The notes beneath the pieces are model-generated. The model had not been told where the DNA came from and did no database searches. It saw only the letters and a list, made by a program, of their open reading frames with translations. Source: Trichomonas vaginalis G3 (Eukaryota > Parabasalia > Trichomonadida > Trichomonadidae). From it: DNA of 64,000 nucleotides. Within the stretch, counting starts at the first letter, position 1, and every line of letters starts with the position of its first letter. The position numbers and the translations under genes are program-made. The stretch is from positions 6,457,962 to 6,521,961 of the forward strand of contig NC_067208.1 of assembly GCF_026262505.1 (NCBI RefSeq), in the 5' to 3' direction. Of the stretch, positions 29,423 to 37,996 are shown piece by piece.

Positions 29423-32233
29423 TCAGAACTTCAACTTACGAATAAAGCTTGTTTTAGTCGTTATTGAAAAGTTGAACTTTTCAGCAAAGCAAGGTTGACA
29501 TGACTTACATAAGTCGAATGCAATCTCTTGACCATCATGAAGTGCTTTGTAAAGTTTCATTAAACTGAACTCAGAGTCTTTGTCATATGTTCCAACAGGT
29601 ATGTGAATGTTCTTATCTTCATTGTAATAGCATTGTATAGCTTCAGGAAACATTTCATTAGCGGTTAAAGCAATAACATCTTGCTTCACGCCTTTCATTC
29701 TGCAGTGAAATGCAACTTCATTTAAATCGTTAGTGAGTAAGTCTATGTAGGTCTTCTTTCCACAGAAAATACTTTTATAAGCTAAACTTTGTTTTCCAGG
29801 TGTTATTTCTGCAAAGTCGCTATGAAATTGACCAAGGTTCTTTCCTATAAGTTCGCGACCATATCTCTTCTTAAACTCTGCTGCAAGCTTTGGGATGTCT
29901 TCATTATATAAGTGCATACTGTCGGTATCCTGGTAAAAGATTTGAAGTCCCATGTCCTCTGCAGTACAGAATACTTCATTCATAATACGTTTTGACATAG
30001 ACAGAATATTAACACCAAGTGGACAGAAGTTAAAGTGTCTGCAAATGCTTTTCGTTAGCTTGAAAATAGTTTTATCTGAACCATCCAAACCTTCGAACTT
30101 CACTATATGGTTGTAATTTCTTATAGCATATCTTATAGCATCTTTGTCATCTACTATGGTTATTTTTGACTCAATAGGAGATAGAATAGTTTTGCCATAA
30201 ATGCTGTTCAGAATGAGTTTTATAATTTCTTGTAAGGGGTTTTCTTCTTTCTTATACTTTAACCTTAACTCAAACAACTTCTTTACTTCATCTCTTATTC
30301 TCATATCTCTGTTTCCATCGTAATAGTATCCTTGCAACACTTCACATTTGACACCTTGATATTTTATGAGGTCTTGTAATGTTATATGGTCAACATACAT
30401 GAGACAGCAAGTGTTTGAACTTCTTGGAACGTTAAGTTCTGGATTTAGTTCAGGGTCGCAAACTATTAAATGAAAGTGTCTGGGTATACCAATCTCTGTT
30501 ATCTTAATGAGAACAAAGAAGCCAGACATAAACTTTTCACCAATGGGTTCCTTTTGGTCGTCATCGAATAAATGTCTCATGAGATACTCTGTGCTTAACA
30601 TTTCTTCCTTCAATACTTTTGGAATACCTTCTAAAGTATAAAGTCTTGCTATAGCTGAAGGATATAATGAAACAGTGTCGAAGTCAGCAATGAGTTTCTT
30701 TTTGCTCTTTTGTTTCATGTTATCTGACAACATACATCTTCCACCTTGAATGCATCTCGAAATAAATTCTCTTGGTTTATTTGAGAGGTCATAAAGATTT
30801 CCATTCGGGAAGTATACTCTGTTCTCAAACAATTTGTTAGCAATAGAACAAATACTAACGTAGTCATAAACGTTTAAATCAAACTCTTTCAATAAGTCAT
30901 TGCGGAACTTTACAAAACCTTCTCTTAAAATTCTTACATCTTGTTTGCAGTAAAACGTGCTATATTTTTCTAAGTCGAAGTGGTTTTCATCTATTCTGCA
31001 ACCTTTGATGGAATCTATGTTCTTCATAAATGTATCTGCATCATGGATAAACTTACATGCTTCAGAAATGACACCAGTTCTGTTGTCATTTGCTAACAAA
31101 ACACTGCTGTAGTAGTTATATGGAAATACTTCTTTCGGTCCTGTTTGTAAGTTAAACATAGCAGGAAATAGTTTAAGCTTCTTATTTATAACACTGTAAG
31201 AGTCTTTTATAATAATTGCCCGTCCTTTATATAAACCAGTTATTTGCATTGTTCGTGAACCTTTAATGATGGGAGTTCCTTTCACTTCTGTCATGTGTCT
31301 TAAGATGAAGTTTATGTCATAACTGAGGTTATGGAAATATATTAAACTCTTGTCAGGAAGTCTTTCCAAAAATTCTGTTGCACAGTTTTGACCCCAAATA
31401 CTTTCACTAACTGAACCATCTTCACTGTCATAACAGATGTTAAAAGCTTTATGAAAGCCATCCGTACTACACTCAAAGTCAGCAAAGAAAACGTGCTCAG
31501 GTATGAATTTACATTTAGCTTTATTTACTTCTTTTGACTCTGCTTTCTTCTTCAGTTGTACACAATACTTTGGAGCATATGTCAAATCTTTAAATGGTGC
31601 AAGGTTCTGTTTATATAAGTCAGTAGTATATGTGAAAAGTTCTCCATAAGAAATAGGTTCGAAATATTTGCACTCCCACAATGTTTTCATAACATCCCAT
31701 AACGGTGTTGTTCTATCATAACGAACTACATATTTATCTTCTCTCTTTGTATAAATCTTCATCTGTTTCTCAATGTTCATTCCACCACACTTTGAAGATT
31801 TCTTATAGTTTCGAATGAAATATGTTGTCATTGGAAGTCTTTCATTTAGCATGTAGTGGTCTTCAACAAGAAGTAAGTCAATAGTTCTAACAGTTTCGCA
31901 TTCTTTTGGTATATATCTCTTTATTTCATTATGTCTTGAGTCATTGAAATAACCAATGGTAACATTAAATGCTATACCTGTTGCGTCAGAAATTTCTTGT
32001 ACTTTACTTTGAGGAAAGTCTCTAACACGAATGACTTCTCTCATGTGGTCAATAGTTTCTTCATTTACTCCAGCCTGAATGCAAGCATAAACGAAACAAT
32101 TGTCCTCTGTCATAAGTGTTGCAGTTCTTTTGTTCAGTTCATTGAAGATTTGGTAGCGTTCAAGATTTATAGGTAATGCAAAGATACTTCCAGAACTGAC
32201 CGCTTCTCTTCTTATAAAACTTCTTTTCACCAT
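29423..32233 (-). CDS. Protein-primed family-B DNA polymerase
   Basis: 936 residues. The exonuclease motifs are ExoI FFADFECST near 248, ExoII FHNLSYDINF near 300 and ExoIII YCKQDVRIL near 428. The polymerase motifs are A DFDTVSLYPSAIARL near 515, B KLILNSIYGK near 673 and C YQDTDSMHLY near 765. This set is characteristic of protein-primed polymerases of Polintons, virophages and adenoviruses, which replicate linear DNA from a terminal protein. The N-terminal 140 residues contain DNCFVYACIQAG and a later DHYM motif, reminiscent of a cysteine-peptidase-like or OTU-like domain; that part is tentative. Confidence 0.92.
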   Translation of the reverse strand: MVKRSFIRREAVSSGSIFALPINLERYQIFNELNKRTATLMTEDNCFVYACIQAGVNEETIDHMREVIRVRDFPQSKVQEISDATGIAFNVTIGYFNDSRHNEIKRYIPKECETVRTIDLLLVEDHYMLNERLPMTTYFIRNYKKSSKCGGMNIEKQMKIYTKREDKYVVRYDRTTPLWDVMKTLWECKYFEPISYGELFTYTTDLYKQNLAPFKDLTYAPKYCVQLKKKAESKEVNKAKCKFIPEHVFFADFECSTDGFHKAFNICYDSEDGSVSESIWGQNCATEFLERLPDKSLIYFHNLSYDINFILRHMTEVKGTPIIKGSRTMQITGLYKGRAIIIKDSYSVINKKLKLFPAMFNLQTGPKEVFPYNYYSSVLLANDNRTGVISEACKFIHDADTFMKNIDSIKGCRIDENHFDLEKYSTFYCKQDVRILREGFVKFRNDLLKEFDLNVYDYVSICSIANKLFENRVYFPNGNLYDLSNKPREFISRCIQGGRCMLSDNMKQKSKKKLIADFDTVSLYPSAIARLYTLEGIPKVLKEEMLSTEYLMRHLFDDDQKEPIGEKFMSGFFVLIKITEIGIPRHFHLIVCDPELNPELNVPRSSNTCCLMYVDHITLQDLIKYQGVKCEVLQGYYYDGNRDMRIRDEVKKLFELRLKYKKEENPLQEIIKLILNSIYGKTILSPIESKITIVDDKDAIRYAIRNYNHIVKFEGLDGSDKTIFKLTKSICRHFNFCPLGVNILSMSKRIMNEVFCTAEDMGLQIFYQDTDSMHLYNEDIPKLAAEFKKRYGRELIGKNLGQFHSDFAEITPGKQSLAYKSIFCGKKTYIDLLTNDLNEVAFHCRMKGVKQDVIALTANEMFPEAIQCYYNEDKNIHIPVGTYDKDSEFSLMKLYKALHDGQEIAFDLCKSCQPCFAEKFNFSITTKTSFIRKLKF

Positions 32234-32544
32234 TATCTTTCCAAAAGCTTTCTATAAGTGCTGGGTTTCCTGTTTGCTTAAGAGCTTCCAAAATGGCTTT
32301 CTGGTCATTTGTCAGTGTGCTTTCATCTCTATATGGTCTCTTTTTTGGTTTGCCTTTCTTTACATCTGACATCGTTAAGCCTTCATATTCTGTTAAATCA
32401 TACATCTTTATTTCGTAAGATTCTTTATGTTTGTCAAGAAGAAGTCATAGTGCATTTCAACAATACCTGCAGCATTTGCTTCTATCTCTGATATAAAGTT
32501 CTCCTTCAAGAGCTGATGTAGTAATGTTCCAATATTATTGAGGT

Positions 32545-33195
32545 TTAACGTAGAACATTCATACTTTCCACCAAGTTTATAACATACCATCCATCTCTGT
32601 TGGAGTTTATTTTAATTTTCTCTAAGAGTCTCATGAAAACCTTACCAAAATGTTTGTGTAAGTAGTCTCTGTTTGGTTCATCTAAAGCTTCGATGTTAAA
32701 GTCAATGAGTCTATTGCCTGACTTCACATTTCTCTTCCTATTCTCTTCATCTTTCTTTAACCATCTCTCACCTTCTTTTGGTTTGTCGTCAATGGAACGA
32801 ATGACATCGTTAGCTTTGCGAACTTGTTCTATAGCACTTTTAAACATCTCTCTTCTCTGTTGTTTCAGTGTGTCGTCTCTTCTTCTTGTTTCACCAACGT
32901 TTGCATTTGTTATGTCAAACATTTCTCTTCTTACTTCATGAGGTATTGAACGTCTATGATATAAGTCAATAGCAACGTCATTTAAAGGAAATGCTCTTGC
33001 ATGGACTTCGTCCTCGCCGCGTTGCGGCTTTATGAACTCATGAATTCTATCATAAGTTATTTCACCATTATAGTCATTGAGGATGTCAGCGAGTGCCTTT
33101 TTGTTTGTTGTGTAATGTTTTGCTACTTCTATGTTAGCTTCTGTAAGAAGTTGTTTTATTTCCGAGTGTTCTAACTTAGACAACTTCCGATACAT
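32545..33195 (-). CDS. Charged Polinton protein upstream of polymerase
   Basis: 216 residues, helical and rich in Lys, Arg, Asp and Glu (RRRDDTLKQQRREMFKSAIE). It lies directly upstream of the polymerase on the same strand. In protein-primed systems the terminal protein is often encoded beside the polymerase, so this is a candidate on position alone. A 35-bp double hairpin at 33000-33034 encodes part of it (QRGEDEVHA). Short open stretches between it and the polymerase are not resolved. Confidence 0.45.
   Translation of the reverse strand: MYRKLSKLEHSEIKQLLTEANIEVAKHYTTNKKALADILNDYNGEITYDRIHEFIKPQRGEDEVHARAFPLNDVAIDLYHRRSIPHEVRREMFDITNANVGETRRRDDTLKQQRREMFKSAIEQVRKANDVIRSIDDKPKEGERWLKKDEENRKRNVKSGNRLIDFNIEALDEPNRDYLHKHFGKVFMRLLEKIKINSNRDGWYVINLVESMNVLR
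33000..33034. repeat. 35-bp double hairpin in coding DNA, copy 1
   Basis: On the minus strand: CATAAA, stem GCCGC-AAC-GCGGC, two bases, stem GGAC-GAA-GTCC, then ATG. The copy at 42684-42718 has the same outer bases and spacing, but its stems are GTCGC/GCGAC and GGGC/GCCC, so both stems change in a paired, compensatory way. Confidence 0.8.
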
Positions 33196-33285
33196 CTTTA
33201 GTAGGAAATAAAAAAAATATTTTTGAAAAAATTAGATTAGATTTTTTTAAGTTATTTTTCAAAATAATTTAATATTTTTATTTTA

Positions 33286-33759
33286 ATGAAACACATGCAA
33301 GATTGCAAGTTCTTTTCATACAATGCTCTCGCTACTGTCATCAAGAATGAGTTCAATAATGCTTCAAACGTCAATGTTATCTTTAACAAGAAGTTTGTGA
33401 AAGAATCTAAGTTTGGTCAGTATGTCAGACCATTAGCTATTGTCATTGACCGCAAACGTTATACTTCACAAGAGTTAGCAGTAGTTTTGAAACAAAAGAG
33501 TTTCTTCGTGAATGTCAAAGATACTCATTATACTGTTATAAAGAACTCTAATATTGACTTCTTCAGTATTGCTATGAATCTTTCCGAACAGAAAGAATAT
33601 AAGAAGGGTGAAACAAATGTGAAATATTATTCTTCATCTCTGAAAACAATAACGAACAAAGATGTTATACAAAAGTTCTTACCAAAGGTTGAAGAAGCTT
33701 CTATTGACATTGACGAAGGAAGTGAAATGGTTGAAGAAATTGACCCTGACGTCATTTAA
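33286..33759 (+). CDS. Polinton protein of unknown function (157 residues)
   Basis: 157 residues with a mixed alpha/beta N-terminal domain (FFSYNALATVIKNEFNNA, FGQYVRPLAIVIDRKRY) and an acidic C-terminal tail (IDIDEGSEMVEEIDPD). No motif was recognised. It is preceded by a TTTTTATTTTA run ending at the ATG, as with other genes of this element. Confidence 0.5.
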   Translation: MKHMQDCKFFSYNALATVIKNEFNNASNVNVIFNKKFVKESKFGQYVRPLAIVIDRKRYTSQELAVVLKQKSFFVNVKDTHYTVIKNSNIDFFSIAMNLSEQKEYKKGETNVKYYSSSLKTITNKDVIQKFLPKVEEASIDIDEGSEMVEEIDPDVI

Positions 33760-33777
33760 GCAAAAATATATTTTTGG

Positions 33778-33993
33778 TTAGTCTTCATATCGATATTTTA
33801 CAACAATTCCCCAATGTATAAACTTTTCATACGCTTTTTCATAAGCTTTATATACCTTCAGAAATTTTGCATAATCTTTAGAAGCATTTAGATATTGTTT
33901 AAATGCTTTGTATGTCTTCAGAAATTTTGCATAATCTTTTACATGTTGTTCGTTCTCTTCTTCTGTCATGAGTTCCGAATATTCTAAATTCAT
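33778..33993 (-). CDS. Small Polinton protein with internal duplication
   Basis: 71 residues containing two tandem copies of KDYAKFLKTYKAFKQYL / KDYAKFLKVYKAYEKAY, an aromatic Lys-rich helix. The function is unknown. Confidence 0.4.
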   Translation of the reverse strand: MNLEYSELMTEEENEQHVKDYAKFLKTYKAFKQYLNASKDYAKFLKVYKAYEKAYEKFIHWGIVVKYRYED

Positions 33994-34048
33994 GTTCTTT
34001 CATATGAGATAAAATTTTATAAAAAAAATAAAATTAGCTTAGATTTTT

Positions 34049-34927
34049 TTATTCTTCCTCTTTGAAGTTATCGAAATATTCTGTTATTTTTTCCTTCAGT
34101 AATGTTAAGTCTTCTTTGAATGTAAGTATTGTGCAACCTTTGATGTCATAGTGTGTTTGAGGAAGAGTATTTTTGACAATTTCCTTTATTTGCTCATTCG
34201 GTGTCATTGAAATCGGTAAGTTTTCACGATAGAACCAGTTTCTGTCAGATTTGTAAATCTTAGCAAGGTCATAAAAGCTTTTGTTGTTTCTTCTGACTAA
34301 ATGCAACATAACCATATCTCTATCTTCTTCTTTCTCCAACTCTTCAGTATATATCATATACTTATAACTCTTTTCCTTTCCTTTTGGTACCGAACGTGGT
34401 ATTCTTTTCTGTATGCTTTTGTCTTTGGATTCAATGACTTCATCTTTTGCTTGAAGTTTCTTTTCCATCTCTCCACGTTCTTGTCTATGAATTTCGTCAA
34501 GAAGTCTGTAAACATGCCATGCATAACGAGGAGAAGCCCACATTGCAACAGCATTTACAAGAAGTCTATGTACATACCAACCTCTTAAATTTATTGGCAA
34601 ATTTTTACGATTTTCATGTGTTTTATGCAAGACCGATAAAAGTCGGTCTAGAGAAATTTCACTGTTTTCATGAGTTTTAGGCGACCCCGAAGGAAGTCGG
34701 TCTCGCTGTGCTTCACTCAAAAGTTCTTGTGTGCTTTGGTTTTTGAACCAGTCGTCTGCGTGTTTAGTGTCTGGAGCAAAACATGCTGTCAAAATACTTT
34801 GCATTTGGTACATATCGTCTTTGACCGAACGAATGAGACGGAGTTGTTTGTTAAACTGAACCCACTCGTATTCTTCATTTATGGCTTCATGGACTATAAC
34901 TGTTGTTGTGTTCTCTAATGTTGACAT
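34049..34927 (-). CDS. KilA-N domain DNA-binding protein
   Basis: From the ATG at 34927 the protein has 292 residues. The KilA-N domain occupies about residues 40-150. The signature LRGWYVHRLLVNAVAMWASP, followed by YAWHVYRLLDEI, is clear. A charged linker follows (about 155-185), then a C-terminal domain (YKYMIYTEELEKEEDRDMVM), which resembles the C-terminal domains attached to KilA-N in large DNA viruses. KilA-N proteins bind DNA and are common in viruses and phages. A tandem duplication in the domain repeats the motif KTHEN. The gene shares its upstream leader with the gene at 35950-36633. Confidence 0.75.
   Translation of the reverse strand: MSTLENTTTVIVHEAINEEYEWVQFNKQLRLIRSVKDDMYQMQSILTACFAPDTKHADDWFKNQSTQELLSEAQRDRLPSGSPKTHENSEISLDRLLSVLHKTHENRKNLPINLRGWYVHRLLVNAVAMWASPRYAWHVYRLLDEIHRQERGEMEKKLQAKDEVIESKDKSIQKRIPRSVPKGKEKSYKYMIYTEELEKEEDRDMVMLHLVRRNNKSFYDLAKIYKSDRNWFYRENLPISMTPNEQIKEIVKNTLPQTHYDIKGCTILTFKEDLTLLKEKITEYFDNFKEEE
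34609..34705. repeat. Tandem duplication with hairpins inside KilA-N gene
   Basis: Two copies of about 43 bases (TTTTCATG.GTTTTA..C, then a hairpin) lie in tandem. The first carries AGACCGA-TAAAAG-TCGGTCT. The second carries a related hairpin around CCGAAGGAAGTCGG. Both are read through in frame. Confidence 0.6.
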
Positions 34928-34945
34928 TACTGTCTTTACATACAA

Positions 34946-35629
34946 AATAAAAAAATAAATAAAAATAAAACTAACATTATTTTTCTGTGTTAAAGAAATG
35001 TTAAAAATTCAGGGTTACATATGTGAAAAGAAGTCACGAACAAATGAAGGTCATAAGATTCAGCACATAATTCTGAATTGAATGGTGTGTCATACATGTC
35101 AAGCCGTCAAGAATTGAAGGAGATACGAGGCTATAAAGATTTTGGATATTTTCTGACACACACCCTGAGGGAAAAGTGACAAAACACGACGATAGAAAAA
35201 AGTGACAAAATGGGAGAAAGTTGTTCCCCGACCAAAATGCAATCATGTCGAAAAAGTGACATTTGTAAAGTTAGACGATAGGATTTCCTGAAAAAGTGCA
35301 AGACTTGTTCTGAATCAGGACAAGATTTGTCTTGAAAAAATACAAGACTTGTTCTGAAAAAATACAAGACTTGTTCTGAAAAAATACAAGACTTGTCTTG
35401 AATCAGGACAAAACTTTACAAAATGTAAACTTTACATAACCGTTTCTATCGTACATGATATTTAGTTGACATTGTAAACTATCTTCATGTAAAGTATGGC
35501 GGTTTGAAACCGTCGGGAACCTTCACTTTTTTGACGAACTTTCCGCAGCAATTTTTAAAAATTTGTGAAAACTCAACGGTTTGACACGTGCCATATGTCA
35601 TTTTACTCAGAATTTTGTGCTGAATTCAG
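34946..35629. other. Gene-free regulatory-looking stretch in the Polinton
   Basis: About 700 bases without a supported gene. It has several AAAAAGTGACA words (near 35168, 35198 and 35254) that read as TGTCACTTTTT on the minus strand, an initiator-like sequence. It also holds the 22-bp tandem repeat at 35290-35411. Confidence 0.5.
35290..35411. repeat. 22-bp tandem repeats built on the palindrome ACAAG-N-CTTGT
   Basis: Three direct copies of AAAAAATACAAGACTTGTTC plus two bases follow two diverged copies. Each is centred on ACAAGACTTGT, an odd palindrome, with a partner form CAAGATTTGTCTTG. This could be a protein-binding array or a replication-related repeat. Confidence 0.75.
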
Positions 35630-35690
35630 CAAAAATAATGTTTATGTTAGCATGTTAGATCTAACACGTTTTCTAACCTCTTTTCTAACA
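35630..35690. promoter_or_regulatory. 61-bp palindromic module, TGTTA version, left
   Basis: Same layout as 25277-25337 but with the word TGTTA: AAAAATAATGTTTA, TGTTA, spacer, TGTTAGATCTAACA, then TAACC and TAACA after CGTTTTC and TCTTTTC. With 36737-36797 it forms an inverted pair (59 of 61 positions matching by eye) around the 227-residue gene. Confidence 0.8.
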
Positions 35691-35949
35691 TAACTATTTA
35701 CAAGCGTTTTACATGGTATATGTTGCGATGGTTCATGACTTTAAACAGTTTTGTAGCTTCTATTTCTTCTTTTAGTACATCGAATGTTTTAACAATGCCG
35801 AAGGTTTCTTTATATTTCTTCTTGATCAGATAGAAGGAAATCGTCAGCAGTTGGATAATTTTTGTTCAGAAATGCTAACATGTCCATTTTATCTTCTGCT
35901 GGCTTTTCTACTTCTTTCTTTAAATCTGCATAGTCGTTTCTCATTCTTT

Positions 35950-36633
35950 CTATCTCTTTGACGAGTAGTTATATTTCCTCATCGCTGCCTTACATTTTGA
36001 ACATTGCGGGTTCATTTTTGCGTTATACATTGAAATTTGACCTGCTAAAACAACTAAGGCGTCAATTGCTCTCTTCATCTCAAACATAGCGGGTCTTAGT
36101 TGTTCGTTCCATACTTTGCCTCTTCTATCTTTATCTCTTATTTCCCAAACACATTCAGCAACTAATGAAACAAAGTTATCGTAGGTCTTAAATTCTTCAG
36201 ATTTATATATGTCAGAAACATTCTTATAAACCATGTCGCAATCTTTGTCCATAACTTTATGGTTGCAATGAAAACCAAGGAATTCATAATTTACTTTACG
36301 TATGAACTTCTTTATTTCTACTGAGTCAGTTGTTTTGACTTCAATTTCGTCGAATTCAGGAATAGTTAGTTTTTGTTGTTGGATTTCAGGCAATTTGGGT
36401 AAATGGTCAATAATGTCCTGCATTTCATAAAGATACTGTTCATTTGTTTCATCTTTCGCACTACAGTCTAAATTACTTGTTAAAAGTTCTTGCTTTATCT
36501 TCTGGATTTTTGTTTCGAAAGTATATGAAGAAGGAATGAAGCTTTTCATCTCTACTAACATAGATGTTGGATTCATGACTAACGAGTTTGGTGCTGTAGT
36601 TTGAATTGTTGTTGTGCCGATTGTTGAAATCAT
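35950..36633 (-). CDS. Polinton protein of unknown function (227 residues)
   Basis: 227 residues. Thr-rich start (MISTIGTTTIQTTAPNSL), helical middle, and a C-terminal CxxC-type pair (PQCSKCKAAMRKYN) that could bind zinc. The start resembles that of the KilA-N gene (MSTLENTTTV). The upstream 80 bases are also alike, including TTGTATGTAAAGA just before both ATGs. The gene is bracketed by inverted 61-bp modules, as if it were a cassette. Confidence 0.5.
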   Translation of the reverse strand: MISTIGTTTIQTTAPNSLVMNPTSMLVEMKSFIPSSYTFETKIQKIKQELLTSNLDCSAKDETNEQYLYEMQDIIDHLPKLPEIQQQKLTIPEFDEIEVKTTDSVEIKKFIRKVNYEFLGFHCNHKVMDKDCDMVYKNVSDIYKSEEFKTYDNFVSLVAECVWEIRDKDRRGKVWNEQLRPAMFEMKRAIDALVVLAGQISMYNAKMNPQCSKCKAAMRKYNYSSKR

Positions 36634-36736
36634 ATCTTTACATACAAGATAAAAATTTTTCTTAGAAAAAAATTAGCGTTATTTTTCTTTCATAAGGAAA
36701 TGTCAAAAATTCATGATTTTCGAGAGTTTTAGACCA

Positions 36737-36797
36737 TGTTAGAAAAGTGGTTAGAAAACGTGTTAGATCTAACATTCTAACATAAACATTATTTTTG
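36737..36797. promoter_or_regulatory. 61-bp palindromic module, TGTTA version, right (inverted)
   Basis: Reverse complement of the module at 35630-35690 with two mismatches by eye. It lies upstream of the 227-residue gene and downstream of the integrase gene's end. Confidence 0.8.
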
Positions 36798-36871
36798 GTG
36801 TAAATTTATGAAAACATTAATAATTCCATGACTGTTCTCATTCATGTCTGATTTACATCTAATGAAAAAGT

Positions 36872-37957
36872 TTAGAAGAATTTTCTTATTCTTTCTGGCA
36901 TATTTTTGTCTTTCCAGTACTCCCGCTCTAATGGTCCCAGATGAGTTGGCTTTGACTCTCTCAAGTTCTTAGATGGTATAACATCTTCAACGCCTCCTTC
37001 ATATCTTACTTTATAAGTGTCATCGTTTGTGTTGTAGCCAAGTATTTCAATAACCACTCCTCGCTTTGCTTCGTCAATGGTTTCAGCAAGTTTGCCATTA
37101 CTACTTTCAACTAATTTATGTCGAGGGTAAAATGCTATGGAGTCGTCAGCAGCTTTTATAAGATATCCATTACCTTGCGTAGAGTCTACGATATAATAGT
37201 TTCTACTTAACCTTAAACGTTTCTTTGTCAACGGTTTGTCGTCAAGAACTACACGAACTTTTGTACCAGGAATGAGGGTAAATTGTGTTGAATTTCTGAT
37301 ATTTTGTGTTTGGCTTCGTTTCTTTTGTATATACTTTTCTTCTTGTTGTTGTGTCATTGAATTTGGTGTATGTCCTGTTGTAGAATGTGTTGAGGAATTA
37401 TATACTTCGAGAAAATGTTTCATTGTTTCTTCGGTAAAGTCTCGCTCTTGATTTAAATCTCTGAGAGTTCTTATGAAGCGGTTTATGATGCCGAGTATGT
37501 TATGGTTATGGTCTTCAGTAGTGTAGTGAGTTATGTTATGCTTAATGAGAAATTCTGTGATTTCATTGCTGAGGTATGCACTGTCTTGGTCTGATGTTAA
37601 AGTACTTGGGCTATGTTCTGCTACAAACTTTTGTAAAACTCTTAACACTTCACGAGTTCCTTTATTTTTCATTGGATATGCATATGCTTTACGAGTGTTA
37701 ACATTTATGAAGATGAGGAATGGTTTATGTCCTCCTTTTCTGCTTTGAATGAGAGTGTCAAATTGGTATGCGTCAGGAGTGTTGGAGTAAATTGGTAAAA
37801 AGTAGTCGTAAGGGTTTATTTTTGTTTGATGTACAACATTTTTGTCAAAGAACCTTTTCACTTCAGCTCTGTTAGTAAATCCCCAACTCTTTGCAGCTTC
37901 ATTGAATTTCTTAAATGACCTCCATGGATGTTGTTCGAATACTTCTTTCAAGCTCAT
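36872..37957 (-). CDS. Retroviral-type integrase of the Polinton
   Basis: 361 residues. An N-terminal helical region is followed by an RNase-H-fold integrase core at about 55-200 (AYQFDTLIQSRKGGHKPFLI, LTSDQDSAYLSNEITEFLI). An SH3-like segment follows, then a C-terminal chromo/Tudor-like domain at about 300-335 (VVIEILGYNTNDDTYKVRYE). Polinton integrases insert the linear element into host DNA and make the short target duplication seen here. It sits beside the fibre gene on the same strand. Confidence 0.88.
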   Translation of the reverse strand: MSLKEVFEQHPWRSFKKFNEAAKSWGFTNRAEVKRFFDKNVVHQTKINPYDYFLPIYSNTPDAYQFDTLIQSRKGGHKPFLIFINVNTRKAYAYPMKNKGTREVLRVLQKFVAEHSPSTLTSDQDSAYLSNEITEFLIKHNITHYTTEDHNHNILGIINRFIRTLRDLNQERDFTEETMKHFLEVYNSSTHSTTGHTPNSMTQQQEEKYIQKKRSQTQNIRNSTQFTLIPGTKVRVVLDDKPLTKKRLRLSRNYYIVDSTQGNGYLIKAADDSIAFYPRHKLVESSNGKLAETIDEAKRGVVIEILGYNTNDDTYKVRYEGGVEDVIPSKNLRESKPTHLGPLEREYWKDKNMPERIRKFF

Positions 37958-37996
37958 TTATGTAAAGTTAAAGATTTATTCTAGGCTCAAGCGCGT

